Shown here piece by piece: positions 10,602 to 20,063 of a DNA stretch of 64,000 nt. Source of the DNA: Seongchinamella sediminis (lineage in GTDB: Bacteria; Pseudomonadota; Gammaproteobacteria; Pseudomonadales; Halieaceae); assembly GCF_003457605.1 (NCBI RefSeq), contig NZ_QRAN01000004.1, forward strand, positions 1 through 64,000, in the 5' to 3' direction. Both the position numbers and the translations under genes were made by a program. Position 1 is the stretch's first letter; every line of letters begins with the position of its first letter. The notes under the pieces are model-generated. The model worked only from the letters and a program-made list of their open reading frames with translations. It made no database searches and had not been told where the DNA came from.

Positions 10602-10623
10602 CGGCCCCAGTGGCCGTTTTTTT
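10602..10623 (+). terminator. Rho-independent terminator of the rpsP-rplS operon
   Basis: CGGCC (10602-10606) and GGCCG (10612-10616) form the stem with a CCAGT loop, directly followed by seven T residues. It lies 30 bases after the rplS stop codon. Confidence 0.88.
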
Positions 10624-10697
10624 GTCCCTGGCGATTTTTTGCGCACACGGTGAGCGGTCGGGATCACCCTCACCTCGTCCTTCTCTAAACCTCTTCC

Positions 10698-10734
10698 TAC
10701 CAAGCCCGCGGTTGGGCTCGTGAGCAGTGGTAGG
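10698..10734. repeat. Outer inverted repeat next to the large palindrome
   Basis: CCTACCA near 10696-10702 is matched by TGGTAGG at 10728-10734, enclosing GCCCGCGGTTGGGC. It abuts the large palindrome at 10733 and may be part of the same element. The stretch 10573-10965 holds no gene. Confidence 0.4.
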
Positions 10735-10925
10735 TCCGGTGTCGGGGAGTTCCTTGCGGAACAATCAGGCCACTGCTTTTTGCGCAGCCGGGTGTGCGGG
10801 GGCTTTCTGCGAGCACTGTCTGAGTCCCAATTTTTCGCGCAGCGAAAAATGGTCGAGTTGCGCAGCAGCCCGCACACGCGGCGGAGCTTGTGGCCGTGGA
10901 GCAAGGTACTCCCCGGCGCCGGACC
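10733..10925. repeat. 193-bp imperfect palindrome upstream of xerD
   Basis: The left arm (10733-10838) and right arm (10842-10925) are inverted copies around a GCA centre. Matching blocks in order are GGTCCGG, CGGGGAGT, CCTTGC, GGCCAC, GTGTGCGGG and ATTTTTCGC; the left arm is about 20 bases longer through small insertions. The centre, TTTTTCGC-GCA-GCGAAAAA, is perfect. The element would form a long cruciform or RNA hairpin. It ends 40 bases before the xerD start, and no protein-coding content is credible in it. Confidence 0.85.
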
Positions 10926-10965
10926 GGATAGTCAAAAGAACAACATTTCATGCTACCTTAACGGA

Positions 10966-11871
10966 ATGTCGACCGAACTCATCGAACACCCCGAAATCGA
11001 ACGCTACATCGACGCCATGTGGATGGAGAAGGGTCTCAGCGACAACACCCTGAGTTCCTACCGCCGCGACCTGCGCCAGTTCAACGAGTGGCTGGACAAG
11101 CACAGGAACAGCTCCGTGATCCGCGCCGATCGCTCCCAGTTGCAGGCCTATCTGGGCGCGCGCCTGGAGCAGGGTCAGTCGCAGCGCTCTACCGCCCGCT
11201 TTATGTCCTGTGCCCGGGGTTTTTACAGGTATCTGTTGCGCGAGGGCCGGCTGACCGTCGATCCCACGCTGGACGTGGACAGCCCGAAGCTGGGGCGGCC
11301 CTTGCCGAAGTCCCTGTCCGAGGCGGACGTGGACAAACTGCTGGAAGCCCCTGACCTGGACATCCCGCTGGAATTTCGCGACCGCACCATGCTCGAGTTG
11401 CTCTATGCCTGCGGGTTGCGGGTGACCGAGCTGACTAGCCTGCAGGTCAACCAGGTCAGTGTTAACCAGGGGGTGGTCCGGGTTTTTGGCAAGGGCAGCA
11501 AGGAGCGGCTGGTGCCCATGGGCGAGGAGGCGCTAAGCTGGTTCCAGCGCTATCTGGCGGGGCCGCGGATGGAATTGTTGAAGGGTATTCCCTCGGAAGT
11601 GGTGTTTCCCAGCAAAAGAGGGCGGCAGATGACTCGCCAGACCTTCTGGTATCGTATTAAACTGTATGCCCAGCGCGCGGGGCTGAAGCAGGCCCTGTCG
11701 CCCCATACACTGCGCCACGCCTTTGCAACCCATCTGCTCAATCACGGAGCTGATCTGCGGGTGGTGCAGATGCTATTGGGGCACAGCGACCTGACCACTA
11801 CCCAGATATATACCCATGTGGCCAGGCAGCGGATGCAGGAACTGCACGCCCGGCATCATCCGCGGGGTTGA
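10966..11871 (+). CDS. xerD: Site-specific tyrosine recombinase XerD
   Basis: XerD with XerC resolves chromosome dimers at dif. The 301-residue protein starts MSTELIEHPEIERYIDAMWM, like known XerD (298 in Escherichia coli). All catalytic residues are present: Arg152, Lys176, His247, Arg250, His273 and the nucleophile Tyr282 (in TTTQIYTHV). The frame stays open upstream to 10720, but that part lies in the large palindrome and is not XerD-like. dsbC follows, as in Escherichia coli and Pseudomonas. Confidence 0.97.
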   Translation: MSTELIEHPEIERYIDAMWMEKGLSDNTLSSYRRDLRQFNEWLDKHRNSSVIRADRSQLQAYLGARLEQGQSQRSTARFMSCARGFYRYLLREGRLTVDPTLDVDSPKLGRPLPKSLSEADVDKLLEAPDLDIPLEFRDRTMLELLYACGLRVTELTSLQVNQVSVNQGVVRVFGKGSKERLVPMGEEALSWFQRYLAGPRMELLKGIPSEVVFPSKRGRQMTRQTFWYRIKLYAQRAGLKQALSPHTLRHAFATHLLNHGADLRVVQMLLGHSDLTTTQIYTHVARQRMQELHARHHPRG

Positions 11872-11960
11872 GGAACTCCTGGCGTATATGACGCTCAAAC
11901 ACAACACACCCACCTGGTGATGGCCAGGCGACCCCCGTCACCTGTAACAGAGGAAACACC

Positions 11961-12710
11961 ATGCTCACCCGACTCCACCGCAATTTTATCGCGCTGATGC
12001 TGCTGACGCTGGCTGCTTTCGCCCAGGCGGGAAACCCCGTCGACAAGGCGCTCAGCGACAGGCTGAGCGCGGCGCTGAACAGTCCGGCCATGGGCCTCAA
12101 GGTCGCGTCGGTGGAAACCAGCGAAATACCCGGCATGTATGCCGTGCAGTTCGAATCCGGGCCGCTGGTGTACGCCACCGAAGATGGCGGCTACTTCCTG
12201 CTCGGTGACCTGTTCCAGGTCAGCAATGGCCAGTACGTTAACCTGGCGGAAAAGCGCCGGGACGGGGAACGGGTCGCCCAGCTGGAAAGCGTGAGCACCG
12301 ACGACATGATTATTTTTCCGGCGCAAGGGGAAACCCGCGCCCACATCACCGTGTTTACCGATGTCACCTGTTTCTACTGCCAGAAGTTGCACAAGGAGGT
12401 GCCCGAGCTGAACAAGCGCGGTGTCGAGGTGCGCTACCTGGCCTATCCGCGCTCCGGGGTGGATTCCGCCGGTTACCGCCAGATGGTGGGGGCCTGGTGC
12501 GCGGACAACCCCCAGGACACCCTGACCCGGCTGAAAAACAAGGAAGCGGTGCCGGTGAAGCAATGCGATGACAATCCGGTGCAGGCGCAATACCAGCTGG
12601 GCCAGCAGATGGGCGTTCGCGGCACGCCGGCCATGGTGACTGAAACCGGGCAGATGATTCCCGGCTACCAGAGCGCCGACCAGCTGATGGTGACCCTGGG
12701 GCTTGACTAG
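11961..12710 (+). CDS. dsbC: Periplasmic disulfide isomerase DsbC
   Basis: DsbC corrects wrong disulfides in the periplasm and is kept reduced by DsbD. It has 249 residues with a signal peptide (hydrophobic 9-22, cut after AQA), a dimerisation domain, and a thioredoxin-like domain with active site CFYC at 137-140. A second pair, Cys180 and Cys202, fits the structural disulfide of DsbC. The cis-Pro region GTPAMV is present. It follows xerD with a 90-base gap. Confidence 0.95.
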   Translation: MLTRLHRNFIALMLLTLAAFAQAGNPVDKALSDRLSAALNSPAMGLKVASVETSEIPGMYAVQFESGPLVYATEDGGYFLLGDLFQVSNGQYVNLAEKRRDGERVAQLESVSTDDMIIFPAQGETRAHITVFTDVTCFYCQKLHKEVPELNKRGVEVRYLAYPRSGVDSAGYRQMVGAWCADNPQDTLTRLKNKEAVPVKQCDDNPVQAQYQLGQQMGVRGTPAMVTETGQMIPGYQSADQLMVTLGLD

Positions 12711-12744
12711 GGCCTATTCGGAAACTTTTCTTCCCGTCCTCCCG

Positions 12745-12770
12745 GTCATCCCCGCCTGGGCGGGGATGAC
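12745..12770. repeat. Palindromic repeat after dsbC
   Basis: GTCATCCCCGC (12745-12755) and GCGGGGATGAC (12760-12770) form an 11-bp perfect stem with a CTGG loop. It lies 35 bases after the dsbC stop, where it may stabilise or end the message. A half copy, GTCATCCCCGC, recurs at 12815-12825. Confidence 0.85.
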
Positions 12771-12826
12771 GTAGGCTGCTGTTGACGAGTTCCACTGTTG
12801 CGGGCTCAATCACTGTCATCCCCGCG

Positions 12827-12855
12827 TTGACATACCCACCCTGAAACCGTACTGT
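12827..12855 (+). promoter_or_regulatory. Probable promoter of alaC
   Basis: A perfect -35 box TTGACA (12827-12832) is followed by 17 bases and TACTGT (12850-12855), a moderate -10. The -35 box starts within two bases of the end of a half copy of the palindromic repeat. The expected start near 12862 would leave a very short leader before the ATG at 12880. Confidence 0.55.
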
Positions 12856-12879
12856 TTCTGACCTTTTTTGTTATCACCC

Positions 12880-14106
12880 ATGGCCCCCCGGGCCACCAAA
12901 CCAGAGTTATTTACCGTGGACGATCAGTTTCGGCGGATATCGCGCCTTCCTCCCTATGTGTTCAATATTATTGGTGATTTAAAGCAGCAGGCGCGAGCGG
13001 CAGGGGAGGACGTCATCGACTTTGGCATGGGTAACCCGGACCAGCCGACCCCCGATCACATCGTCGACAAACTGGTGGAGACCGCCCAGCGCGGCGACAC
13101 CCACCGCTACTCCCAGTCCAAGGGAATCCCGCGCCTGCGCAAGGCGATTTGTGACTGGTACCAGCGCCGCTACCAGGTGAGCCTGGATCCGGATACCGAG
13201 GCCATTGTCACTCTCGGCTCCAAGGAGGGGCTGGCGCACCTGGCGCTGGCGACCACCGGTCCCGGCGATGCGGTACTGGTGCCCAACCCGTCCTATCCCA
13301 TCCATCCCTACGGCTTCGTGATCTCCGGCGCCGATATTCGCCATGTGCCCATGGGCGCCAATGAGGAAGAGTTTTTTGTCGAACTGGAAAAGGCGATTCA
13401 CACCAGCTGGCCCCGGCCCAAGATGCTGGTGCTCAACTTCCCGTCCAATCCCACCACCTACTGCGTGGAACTGGAGTTTTTCGAGCGGGTGGTCGCCATT
13501 GCCAAGGAACACAAGATCTGGGTGGTGCAGGACCTGGCCTACGCCGATCTCTGTTACGACGGCTACCAGGCGCCTTCCATCCTCCAGGTAGAGGGCGCGA
13601 TGGATGTGGCGGTCGAGTTTTTCAGCATGTCCAAGAGCTATAACATGCCGGGCTGGCGAGTGGGTTTCTGCTGCGGTAATAAAACCCTGGTGGGCGCGCT
13701 TGCCCGCATCAAGTCCTACCTGGATTACGGCATGTTCACGCCCATCCAGGTCGCCGCGATCAAGGCACTGGAGGGCGACCAGTCCTGTGTTGCCGAAATC
13801 AACGCCATGTACCAGTCGCGTCGGGATGTGCTGTGCAGCGGTCTCAGCGATGCCGGCTGGCCCGTCGACCCACCGCGGGCGACCATGTTCGTGTGGGCGA
13901 AAATTCCCGAGTTCTACGCCGGGATGGGCTCCCTGGACTTCAGCAAGAAGCTGCTCAGGGAGGCCAGGGTCGCCGTGTCGCCGGGGATCGGGTTCGGTGA
14001 ATACGGCGAGGGCTACGTGCGCTTCGGTCTGATCGAAAACGAACACCGGACCCGCCAGGCGATCCGCAATATCCGCAAGATGATCAAGAACGACGGCCAC
14101 GCCTGA
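12880..14106 (+). CDS. alaC: Alanine transaminase AlaC
   Basis: AlaC makes alanine from pyruvate and glutamate using pyridoxal phosphate. The 408 residues closely follow the Escherichia coli enzyme throughout: [11 protein letters not shown] near the start, [25 protein letters not shown], and the PLP-lysine Lys252 in [15 protein letters not shown]. The ATG at 12880 is preferred to the TTG at 12868. The gene lies between dsbC and hom, an insertion in the common xerD-dsbC-hom-thrC-recJ order. Confidence 0.93.
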   Translation: MAPRATKPELFTVDDQFRRISRLPPYVFNIIGDLKQQARAAGEDVIDFGMGNPDQPTPDHIVDKLVETAQRGDTHRYSQSKGIPRLRKAICDWYQRRYQVSLDPDTEAIVTLGSKEGLAHLALATTGPGDAVLVPNPSYPIHPYGFVISGADIRHVPMGANEEEFFVELEKAIHTSWPRPKMLVLNFPSNPTTYCVELEFFERVVAIAKEHKIWVVQDLAYADLCYDGYQAPSILQVEGAMDVAVEFFSMSKSYNMPGWRVGFCCGNKTLVGALARIKSYLDYGMFTPIQVAAIKALEGDQSCVAEINAMYQSRRDVLCSGLSDAGWPVDPPRATMFVWAKIPEFYAGMGSLDFSKKLLREARVAVSPGIGFGEYGEGYVRFGLIENEHRTRQAIRNIRKMIKNDGHA

Positions 14107-14141
14107 GGCGCGGCCGGAACCACCGGAGACAGTAGGAAGGA

Positions 14142-15455
<1,314 letters not shown>

Positions 15456-15464
15456 GGTAAGGAC

Positions 15465-16862
15465 ATGAAATACATCAGTACCCGGGGCCAGGCCCCCACC
15501 CTCGATTTTGAACAGGTCCTGCTGACCGGGCTGGCGGCCGACGGCGGGCTCTATGTGCCCGAGTCACTGCCGACATTCAGCGCCGAGGAAATCGCGGCCA
15601 TGGCCGAGCTGGATTACCCCCGGCTGGCGCAGAAAATTATCGCGCCCTTCGTCGCCGGCAGTATTCCGGCGAGCGACCTGGAAACCATCCTCGACGAAAC
15701 CTACGCCGAATTCCGCCACGGCGCGGTGGCGCCGATGGTGCAACTGGCGAACAACCAGTGGGTGCTGGAACTGTTCCACGGCCCGACCCTGGCTTTCAAG
15801 GACTTTGCCCTGCAGCTGCTCGGCCGCCTGCTGGACTACGTGCTGGAGCGCAAGCACCAGAAAGTCGTCATCATGGGGGCGACCTCCGGCGACACCGGCT
15901 CGGCGGCGATCGAGGGCTGCAAGCGCTGCAAGAACATCGATATTTTCATCCTCCATCCCCACGGGCGGGTATCCGACGTGCAGCGCAAGCAGATGACCAC
16001 GGTGGTGGGCGACAACATCCACAACCTGGCCATTGAGGGCAATTTCGACGACTGCCAGGCCATGGTCAAGGCGAGCTTCAATGATCGCAGCTTCCTGGCC
16101 GGGGACCGCAGCCTGGTGGCGGTCAACTCCATTAACTGGGCGCGCATCATGGCCCAGATCGTCTACTACTTTTACGCGGCGGTGGCGCTGGGCGCCCCGG
16201 CGCGCAAGGTCGCTTTCTCGGTGCCCACCGGCAATTTCGGCGACATCTTCGCCGGTTACCTGGCCAGGCAGATGGGACTGCCTGTGGAGCGCCTGATCAT
16301 TGCCACCAACCGCAACGATGTCCTCCACCGGGTGATGACCCGGGGCAGTTACGGCCGTCAGCCCCTGGCGCATTCGCTGTCGCCGAGCATGGACATTACC
16401 GTGTCATCCAACTTCGAGCGCCTGCTGTTCGATCTGTACGACCGGGACGGCAGCGCCATCGCCGGCCTGATGGCCGATTTTGACCAGGGCGACATCAGCT
16501 TTTCCGAGCAGGCAATGGCCCGCGCGCGCGCCCTGTTTTCCAGCCAGTGCGTGGATGACGCTGGCACCTGCGCGCAAATGGCCGAGACCTGGCGGCGCTG
16601 TGAGTACATGCTCGACCCGCACAGCGCTATTGGGGTAAAAGCGGCGTTCGCCGCGGACCTGCCCGCCGGTGTGCCGGTGGTGACCCTGGCGACAGCCCAT
16701 CCGGCCAAGTTTCCCGGCGCGGTGAAGAAGGCGGGCCTGGACGACGAACCCTTCCTGCCCCACCATCTGCGGGACCTGTTCGAGCGGCCCGAGCGCTGTG
16801 AAGTTCTGCCCAACGAGCTGGCCGCGGTGCAGTCATTCATGGTGGCCAACCTCAACGCCTGA
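15465..16862 (+). CDS. thrC: Threonine synthase
   Basis: ThrC converts O-phosphohomoserine to threonine with pyridoxal phosphate. The 465 residues match the long gammaproteobacterial/fungal type, with the N-terminal MKYISTRGQAPTLDFEQVL and the PLP-lysine Lys112 in LAFKDFALQLLG. GATSGDTGSAAIEGC contacts the cofactor phosphate. It follows hom closely, forming a threonine operon, and is followed 11 bases later by recJ. Confidence 0.97.
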   Translation: MKYISTRGQAPTLDFEQVLLTGLAADGGLYVPESLPTFSAEEIAAMAELDYPRLAQKIIAPFVAGSIPASDLETILDETYAEFRHGAVAPMVQLANNQWVLELFHGPTLAFKDFALQLLGRLLDYVLERKHQKVVIMGATSGDTGSAAIEGCKRCKNIDIFILHPHGRVSDVQRKQMTTVVGDNIHNLAIEGNFDDCQAMVKASFNDRSFLAGDRSLVAVNSINWARIMAQIVYYFYAAVALGAPARKVAFSVPTGNFGDIFAGYLARQMGLPVERLIIATNRNDVLHRVMTRGSYGRQPLAHSLSPSMDITVSSNFERLLFDLYDRDGSAIAGLMADFDQGDISFSEQAMARARALFSSQCVDDAGTCAQMAETWRRCEYMLDPHSAIGVKAAFAADLPAGVPVVTLATAHPAKFPGAVKKAGLDDEPFLPHHLRDLFERPERCEVLPNELAAVQSFMVANLNA

Positions 16863-16873
16863 CGGGCGCCGCG

Positions 16874-18598
16874 ATGAACAGACACATCCGCCGCCGCCAG
16901 GCAGCCGCTGCAGCGCTGGCTGGCGGTGGCCTGCATCCTCTGCTGGCCCGGGTATACAGCGCCCGCGGGATAAGATCCCCGGAGGAGCTCGAGCTGGGTC
17001 TGGGCCAGCTTGTGCCGCCGGCGAAACTGCTCAACGCCGACCGCGCCGCCGTGTTACTGGCGGACGCCATTGCCCGCCAGCAGCGTATTCTCGTGGTCGG
17101 CGATTATGACGCCGACGGAGCCACCAGCACCGCACTGGCACTGTCAGCGTTGCGCTCCTTTGGTGCCAGTGAGGTCTCCTACCTGGTGCCCAACCGCTTC
17201 GAATACGGCTACGGACTGACCCGGGAGATTGTCGAACTGGCCCTGTCCCGCGGCAGGCCTGACCTGATCATCACCGTGGACAACGGGATATCCAGTCTCG
17301 ACGGGGTAGCGGCCGCCAGGGAGCAGGGCATAGCCACCCTGATCACCGATCATCACCTGGCCGGGCAGGAATTGCCGCTGGCGGACGTGATCGTCAATCC
17401 CAACCAGCCCGGCTGTGAGTTCCCGAGCAAGAGCCTGGCAGGCGTGGGGGTGATTTTTTACATCATGCTGGCCCTGCGCGCCGAACTGCGCCGGCGCCAG
17501 TGGTTCGCCGGGCGCGAGGAGCCCAACCTGGGCCGGCTGACCGACCTGGTGGCGCTGGGCACGGTGGCCGATGTGGTGCCGCTGGACCGCAATAACCGCA
17601 TACTGGTGGCGGCGGGGCTGCAGCGCATTCGCGCCGGCCAGGCGCGTGCCGGCATCCTGGCGCTGCTGGAGGTCGCCGCGCGACCGCTGCATTCAGTAGT
17701 CGCCTCCGACCTCGGCTTTGCCGTGGGGCCCCGGATCAACGCCGCGGGCCGGCTCGACGATATTTCGGTGGGTATCGAGTGCCTGCTGAGCGAGGACCGG
17801 GCTGGCGCCAGAACCCTGGCGGCGGAACTGCACCAGAAAAACCAGGACCGCCGCCAGATCGAGCAGGACATGCAGCAGCAGGCGCTGCAACTGCTGGACC
17901 AGCTGCCGCTGGAAGAAGAGGGGCTGCCGGTGGCCATGACGCTGTACCAGGCGGACTGGCACCAGGGGGTTATCGGCATTCTGGCCTCGCGCATCAAGGA
18001 CCGCTTGCACCGGCCGGTGATCGCCTTTGCCGACGGCGACAACGGCGAGATTAAGGGCTCCGCCCGCTCTATCCAGGGTATCCACATTCGCGACATACTC
18101 GACGCGGTGGCGACACGGCATCCGGGGATGATCCTCAAATTCGGCGGCCACGCCATGGCCGCCGGGTTGAGCATTCCCGCCTATGCCTATGATGACTTCA
18201 ATCGCGCTTTTGTCGCCGAGGTCGCGCGCCATGCCGACGATGTCCACCTGCAGGCGGTGGTGGAGTCGGACGGCGAGCTCGCCGCGGACGAAATGCGGCT
18301 GGAGCTGGCCACTGAGCTGCGCTTCGCCGGCCCCTGGGGGCAGCATTTCCCGGAGCCGGTATTCGATGGCGTGTTCGATATTGTCCAGCAGCGGCTGGTG
18401 GGGGAGAAACACCTCAAGCTGGTGTTGTCGGCGCCCGGCACCTCGCGGGTCGTCGATGCCATTGCTTTCAACGTGGACCTGGAGCGATGGCCGGACGCGG
18501 CAGCCAGCCAGGTGGAAATTGCCTACCGTCTCGATGTCAACGAGTTCCGGGGCAACAGGAGCCTGCAGTTGATGGTGGAGTACCTGCGGGCCGTATAA
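16874..18598 (+). CDS. recJ: Single-stranded-DNA exonuclease RecJ
   Basis: RecJ degrades single-stranded DNA 5' to 3' in mismatch repair and recombination. The 574-residue protein has the DHH family motifs: VVGDYDADGATST (about 74), VDNGISS and ITDHHLAG (about 158), then GPRINAAGRLDD and the DHHA1 motif KFGGHAMAAGLSI. The C-terminal OB-fold part follows. It is the last gene of the thr operon, and two inverted repeats separate it from the convergent aminotransferase. Confidence 0.97.
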   Translation: MNRHIRRRQAAAAALAGGGLHPLLARVYSARGIRSPEELELGLGQLVPPAKLLNADRAAVLLADAIARQQRILVVGDYDADGATSTALALSALRSFGASEVSYLVPNRFEYGYGLTREIVELALSRGRPDLIITVDNGISSLDGVAAAREQGIATLITDHHLAGQELPLADVIVNPNQPGCEFPSKSLAGVGVIFYIMLALRAELRRRQWFAGREEPNLGRLTDLVALGTVADVVPLDRNNRILVAAGLQRIRAGQARAGILALLEVAARPLHSVVASDLGFAVGPRINAAGRLDDISVGIECLLSEDRAGARTLAAELHQKNQDRRQIEQDMQQQALQLLDQLPLEEEGLPVAMTLYQADWHQGVIGILASRIKDRLHRPVIAFADGDNGEIKGSARSIQGIHIRDILDAVATRHPGMILKFGGHAMAAGLSIPAYAYDDFNRAFVAEVARHADDVHLQAVVESDGELAADEMRLELATELRFAGPWGQHFPEPVFDGVFDIVQQRLVGEKHLKLVLSAPGTSRVVDAIAFNVDLERWPDAAASQVEIAYRLDVNEFRGNRSLQLMVEYLRAV

Positions 18599-18609
18599 CT
18601 CGAGTAGTT

Positions 18610-18637
18610 ATGGATCCCGGCGTGCGCCGGGATGACA
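18610..18637. repeat. Palindromic repeat after recJ
   Basis: ATGGATCCCGGCG followed by TGCGCCGGGATGACA is almost identical to the copy at 8361-8388. It starts 12 bases after the recJ stop. Confidence 0.85.
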
Positions 18638-18677
18638 GCGGCTTATAAATTTCTTCCGCTCATCCGTGTTCCGCAAT

Positions 18678-18705
18678 CGTCATCCCGGCGAAGGCCGGGA
18701 TCCAT
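18678..18705. repeat. Palindromic repeat before the aminotransferase stop
   Basis: CGTCATCCCGGCGAAGG then CCGGGATCCAT is a copy facing the one at 18610. The two lie between convergent genes, so each transcript ends in a stem-loop. Confidence 0.85.
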
Positions 18706-18721
18706 CACAGGCACCGCGACT

Positions 18722-20035
18722 TCAGGTGGATTGCTGCAAAGCCAGCTTCAGTTTCTCCAGCATCTCATCGACCTGTGCCCGGGTGATGATCAGCGGCGGG
18801 CACATCGCCAGCGCGTTGCCGGCAACGTTGCGCACAATCAGGCCGTTGTCCTGGGCCGCCTGGGTTACTTTCTTGGCCAGCGCGATGTCGGGCGACCTGC
18901 TGCGGCGGTCCTCCACCAGCTCGATGGCCGCCAGCAGACCCTTGCCCCTGACTTCCCCCACCTGCTCGAAGTCCATGAATTCCGCCAGCCGCGACTGCAG
19001 GTACTCACCCTGGACTGCCGCGTTGTCGTAGAGCCCGTCGCGCGCATAGATTTCCAGGGTTTTGAGCGCGGCGGCGCAGGCGACCGGGTGCCCCGAGTAG
19101 GTAAAGCCATGGCCGAAAACGCCGACTTTTTCACTGGCGGCCACCATCGGCTCGTACATGTCGCCGCGAATGACCGCGGCGCTGATCGGGTAGTAGGCGG
19201 AGGACAGCTGTTTGGCGAAAGTCATCATTGCCGGCTGCTGGATGTTCATGGTGTCGCAGCCAAACAGTTTGCCGGTGCGGCCGAAACCGGTAATGACCTC
19301 GTCTGCCCAGAACAGGATGTCGTACCTGTCGAGGATGGCCTGTACCTTCTCGTAGTAACCGGCGGGAGGCACGATGACCCCGCTGGCGCCGGTAATTGGC
19401 TCGGCGATAAAGGCGGCGATGGTTTCCGGGCCCTCGGCGAGGATCAGCTGTTCCAGGTTGTTGCAGATACGGGCGACAAACTCCGGCTCGGTTTCGTTGC
19501 CCTGGGCGCCCTGGTAGTAGTGCGGGTGGTCGGTGCGCAGAATGCCGAGGGCCTCCAGCGGCGGGTCAAAATGGGCCAGGTTGGCGGGCAGGCTGGTCAG
19601 GGAACCGGCGGCGACGGTCACCCCGTGGTAGGCGCGCTGGCGGGTGATGATCTTGCGCTTCTCCGGTTTGCCGATGGCATTGAAATAGTAGCGCAACAGC
19701 TTGATGTGGCTGTCGTTGGCGTCGGAGCCCGAGTTGCCGAAGAACACCATGGCATCGCGGACCGGCACCATGGCGGCCAGTTTGTCGGCGAGGTCGATGA
19801 CGGACTGGTGGGTCTTGCCGCCGAAGGTGTGGGTGTAGGACAGTTTGCCCAGCTGCTCGGTAATGGTATCGATCAGCTCCCGGTTGCCGTAGCCGAGGCC
19901 GGTGCACCAGAGGCCGGCCAGTCCTTCCAGGTACTGTTTGCCGTCCTGGTCGTAAACATACACGCCTTCGCCGCGCTCAAACTTCAGTTGCTCGGTGGCC
20001 GCCAGGTTGGTGGTGGGGTAGATGACTGCGGACAT
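18722..20035 (-). CDS. Class III pyridoxal-phosphate aminotransferase
   Basis: This 437-residue omega-aminotransferase has the family landmarks GNSGSDANDSHIKL (phosphate binding), FIAEPITGASGVIVPP, ILFWADEVITGFGRTG with the cofactor-binding Asp, and Lys275 in MTFAKQLSSAYYP. Similar enzymes move amino groups from putrescine, GABA, beta-alanine or taurine to pyruvate. Next to a semialdehyde dehydrogenase, GABA or a related amine is a reasonable substrate, but the sequence alone does not fix it. The downstream partner of the same strand is the dehydrogenase at 20064. Confidence 0.9.
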   Translation of the reverse strand: MSAVIYPTTNLAATEQLKFERGEGVYVYDQDGKQYLEGLAGLWCTGLGYGNRELIDTITEQLGKLSYTHTFGGKTHQSVIDLADKLAAMVPVRDAMVFFGNSGSDANDSHIKLLRYYFNAIGKPEKRKIITRQRAYHGVTVAAGSLTSLPANLAHFDPPLEALGILRTDHPHYYQGAQGNETEPEFVARICNNLEQLILAEGPETIAAFIAEPITGASGVIVPPAGYYEKVQAILDRYDILFWADEVITGFGRTGKLFGCDTMNIQQPAMMTFAKQLSSAYYPISAAVIRGDMYEPMVAASEKVGVFGHGFTYSGHPVACAAALKTLEIYARDGLYDNAAVQGEYLQSRLAEFMDFEQVGEVRGKGLLAAIELVEDRRSRSPDIALAKKVTQAAQDNGLIVRNVAGNALAMCPPLIITRAQVDEMLEKLKLALQQST

Positions 20036-20063
20036 GATCTTGTCTCCTGTTGTTGCGCCGTGC

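Noticed and set aside
10720-10965. N-terminal extension of XerD
   Set aside because: The extension is the translated large palindrome; XerD family similarity begins at the ATG at 10966.
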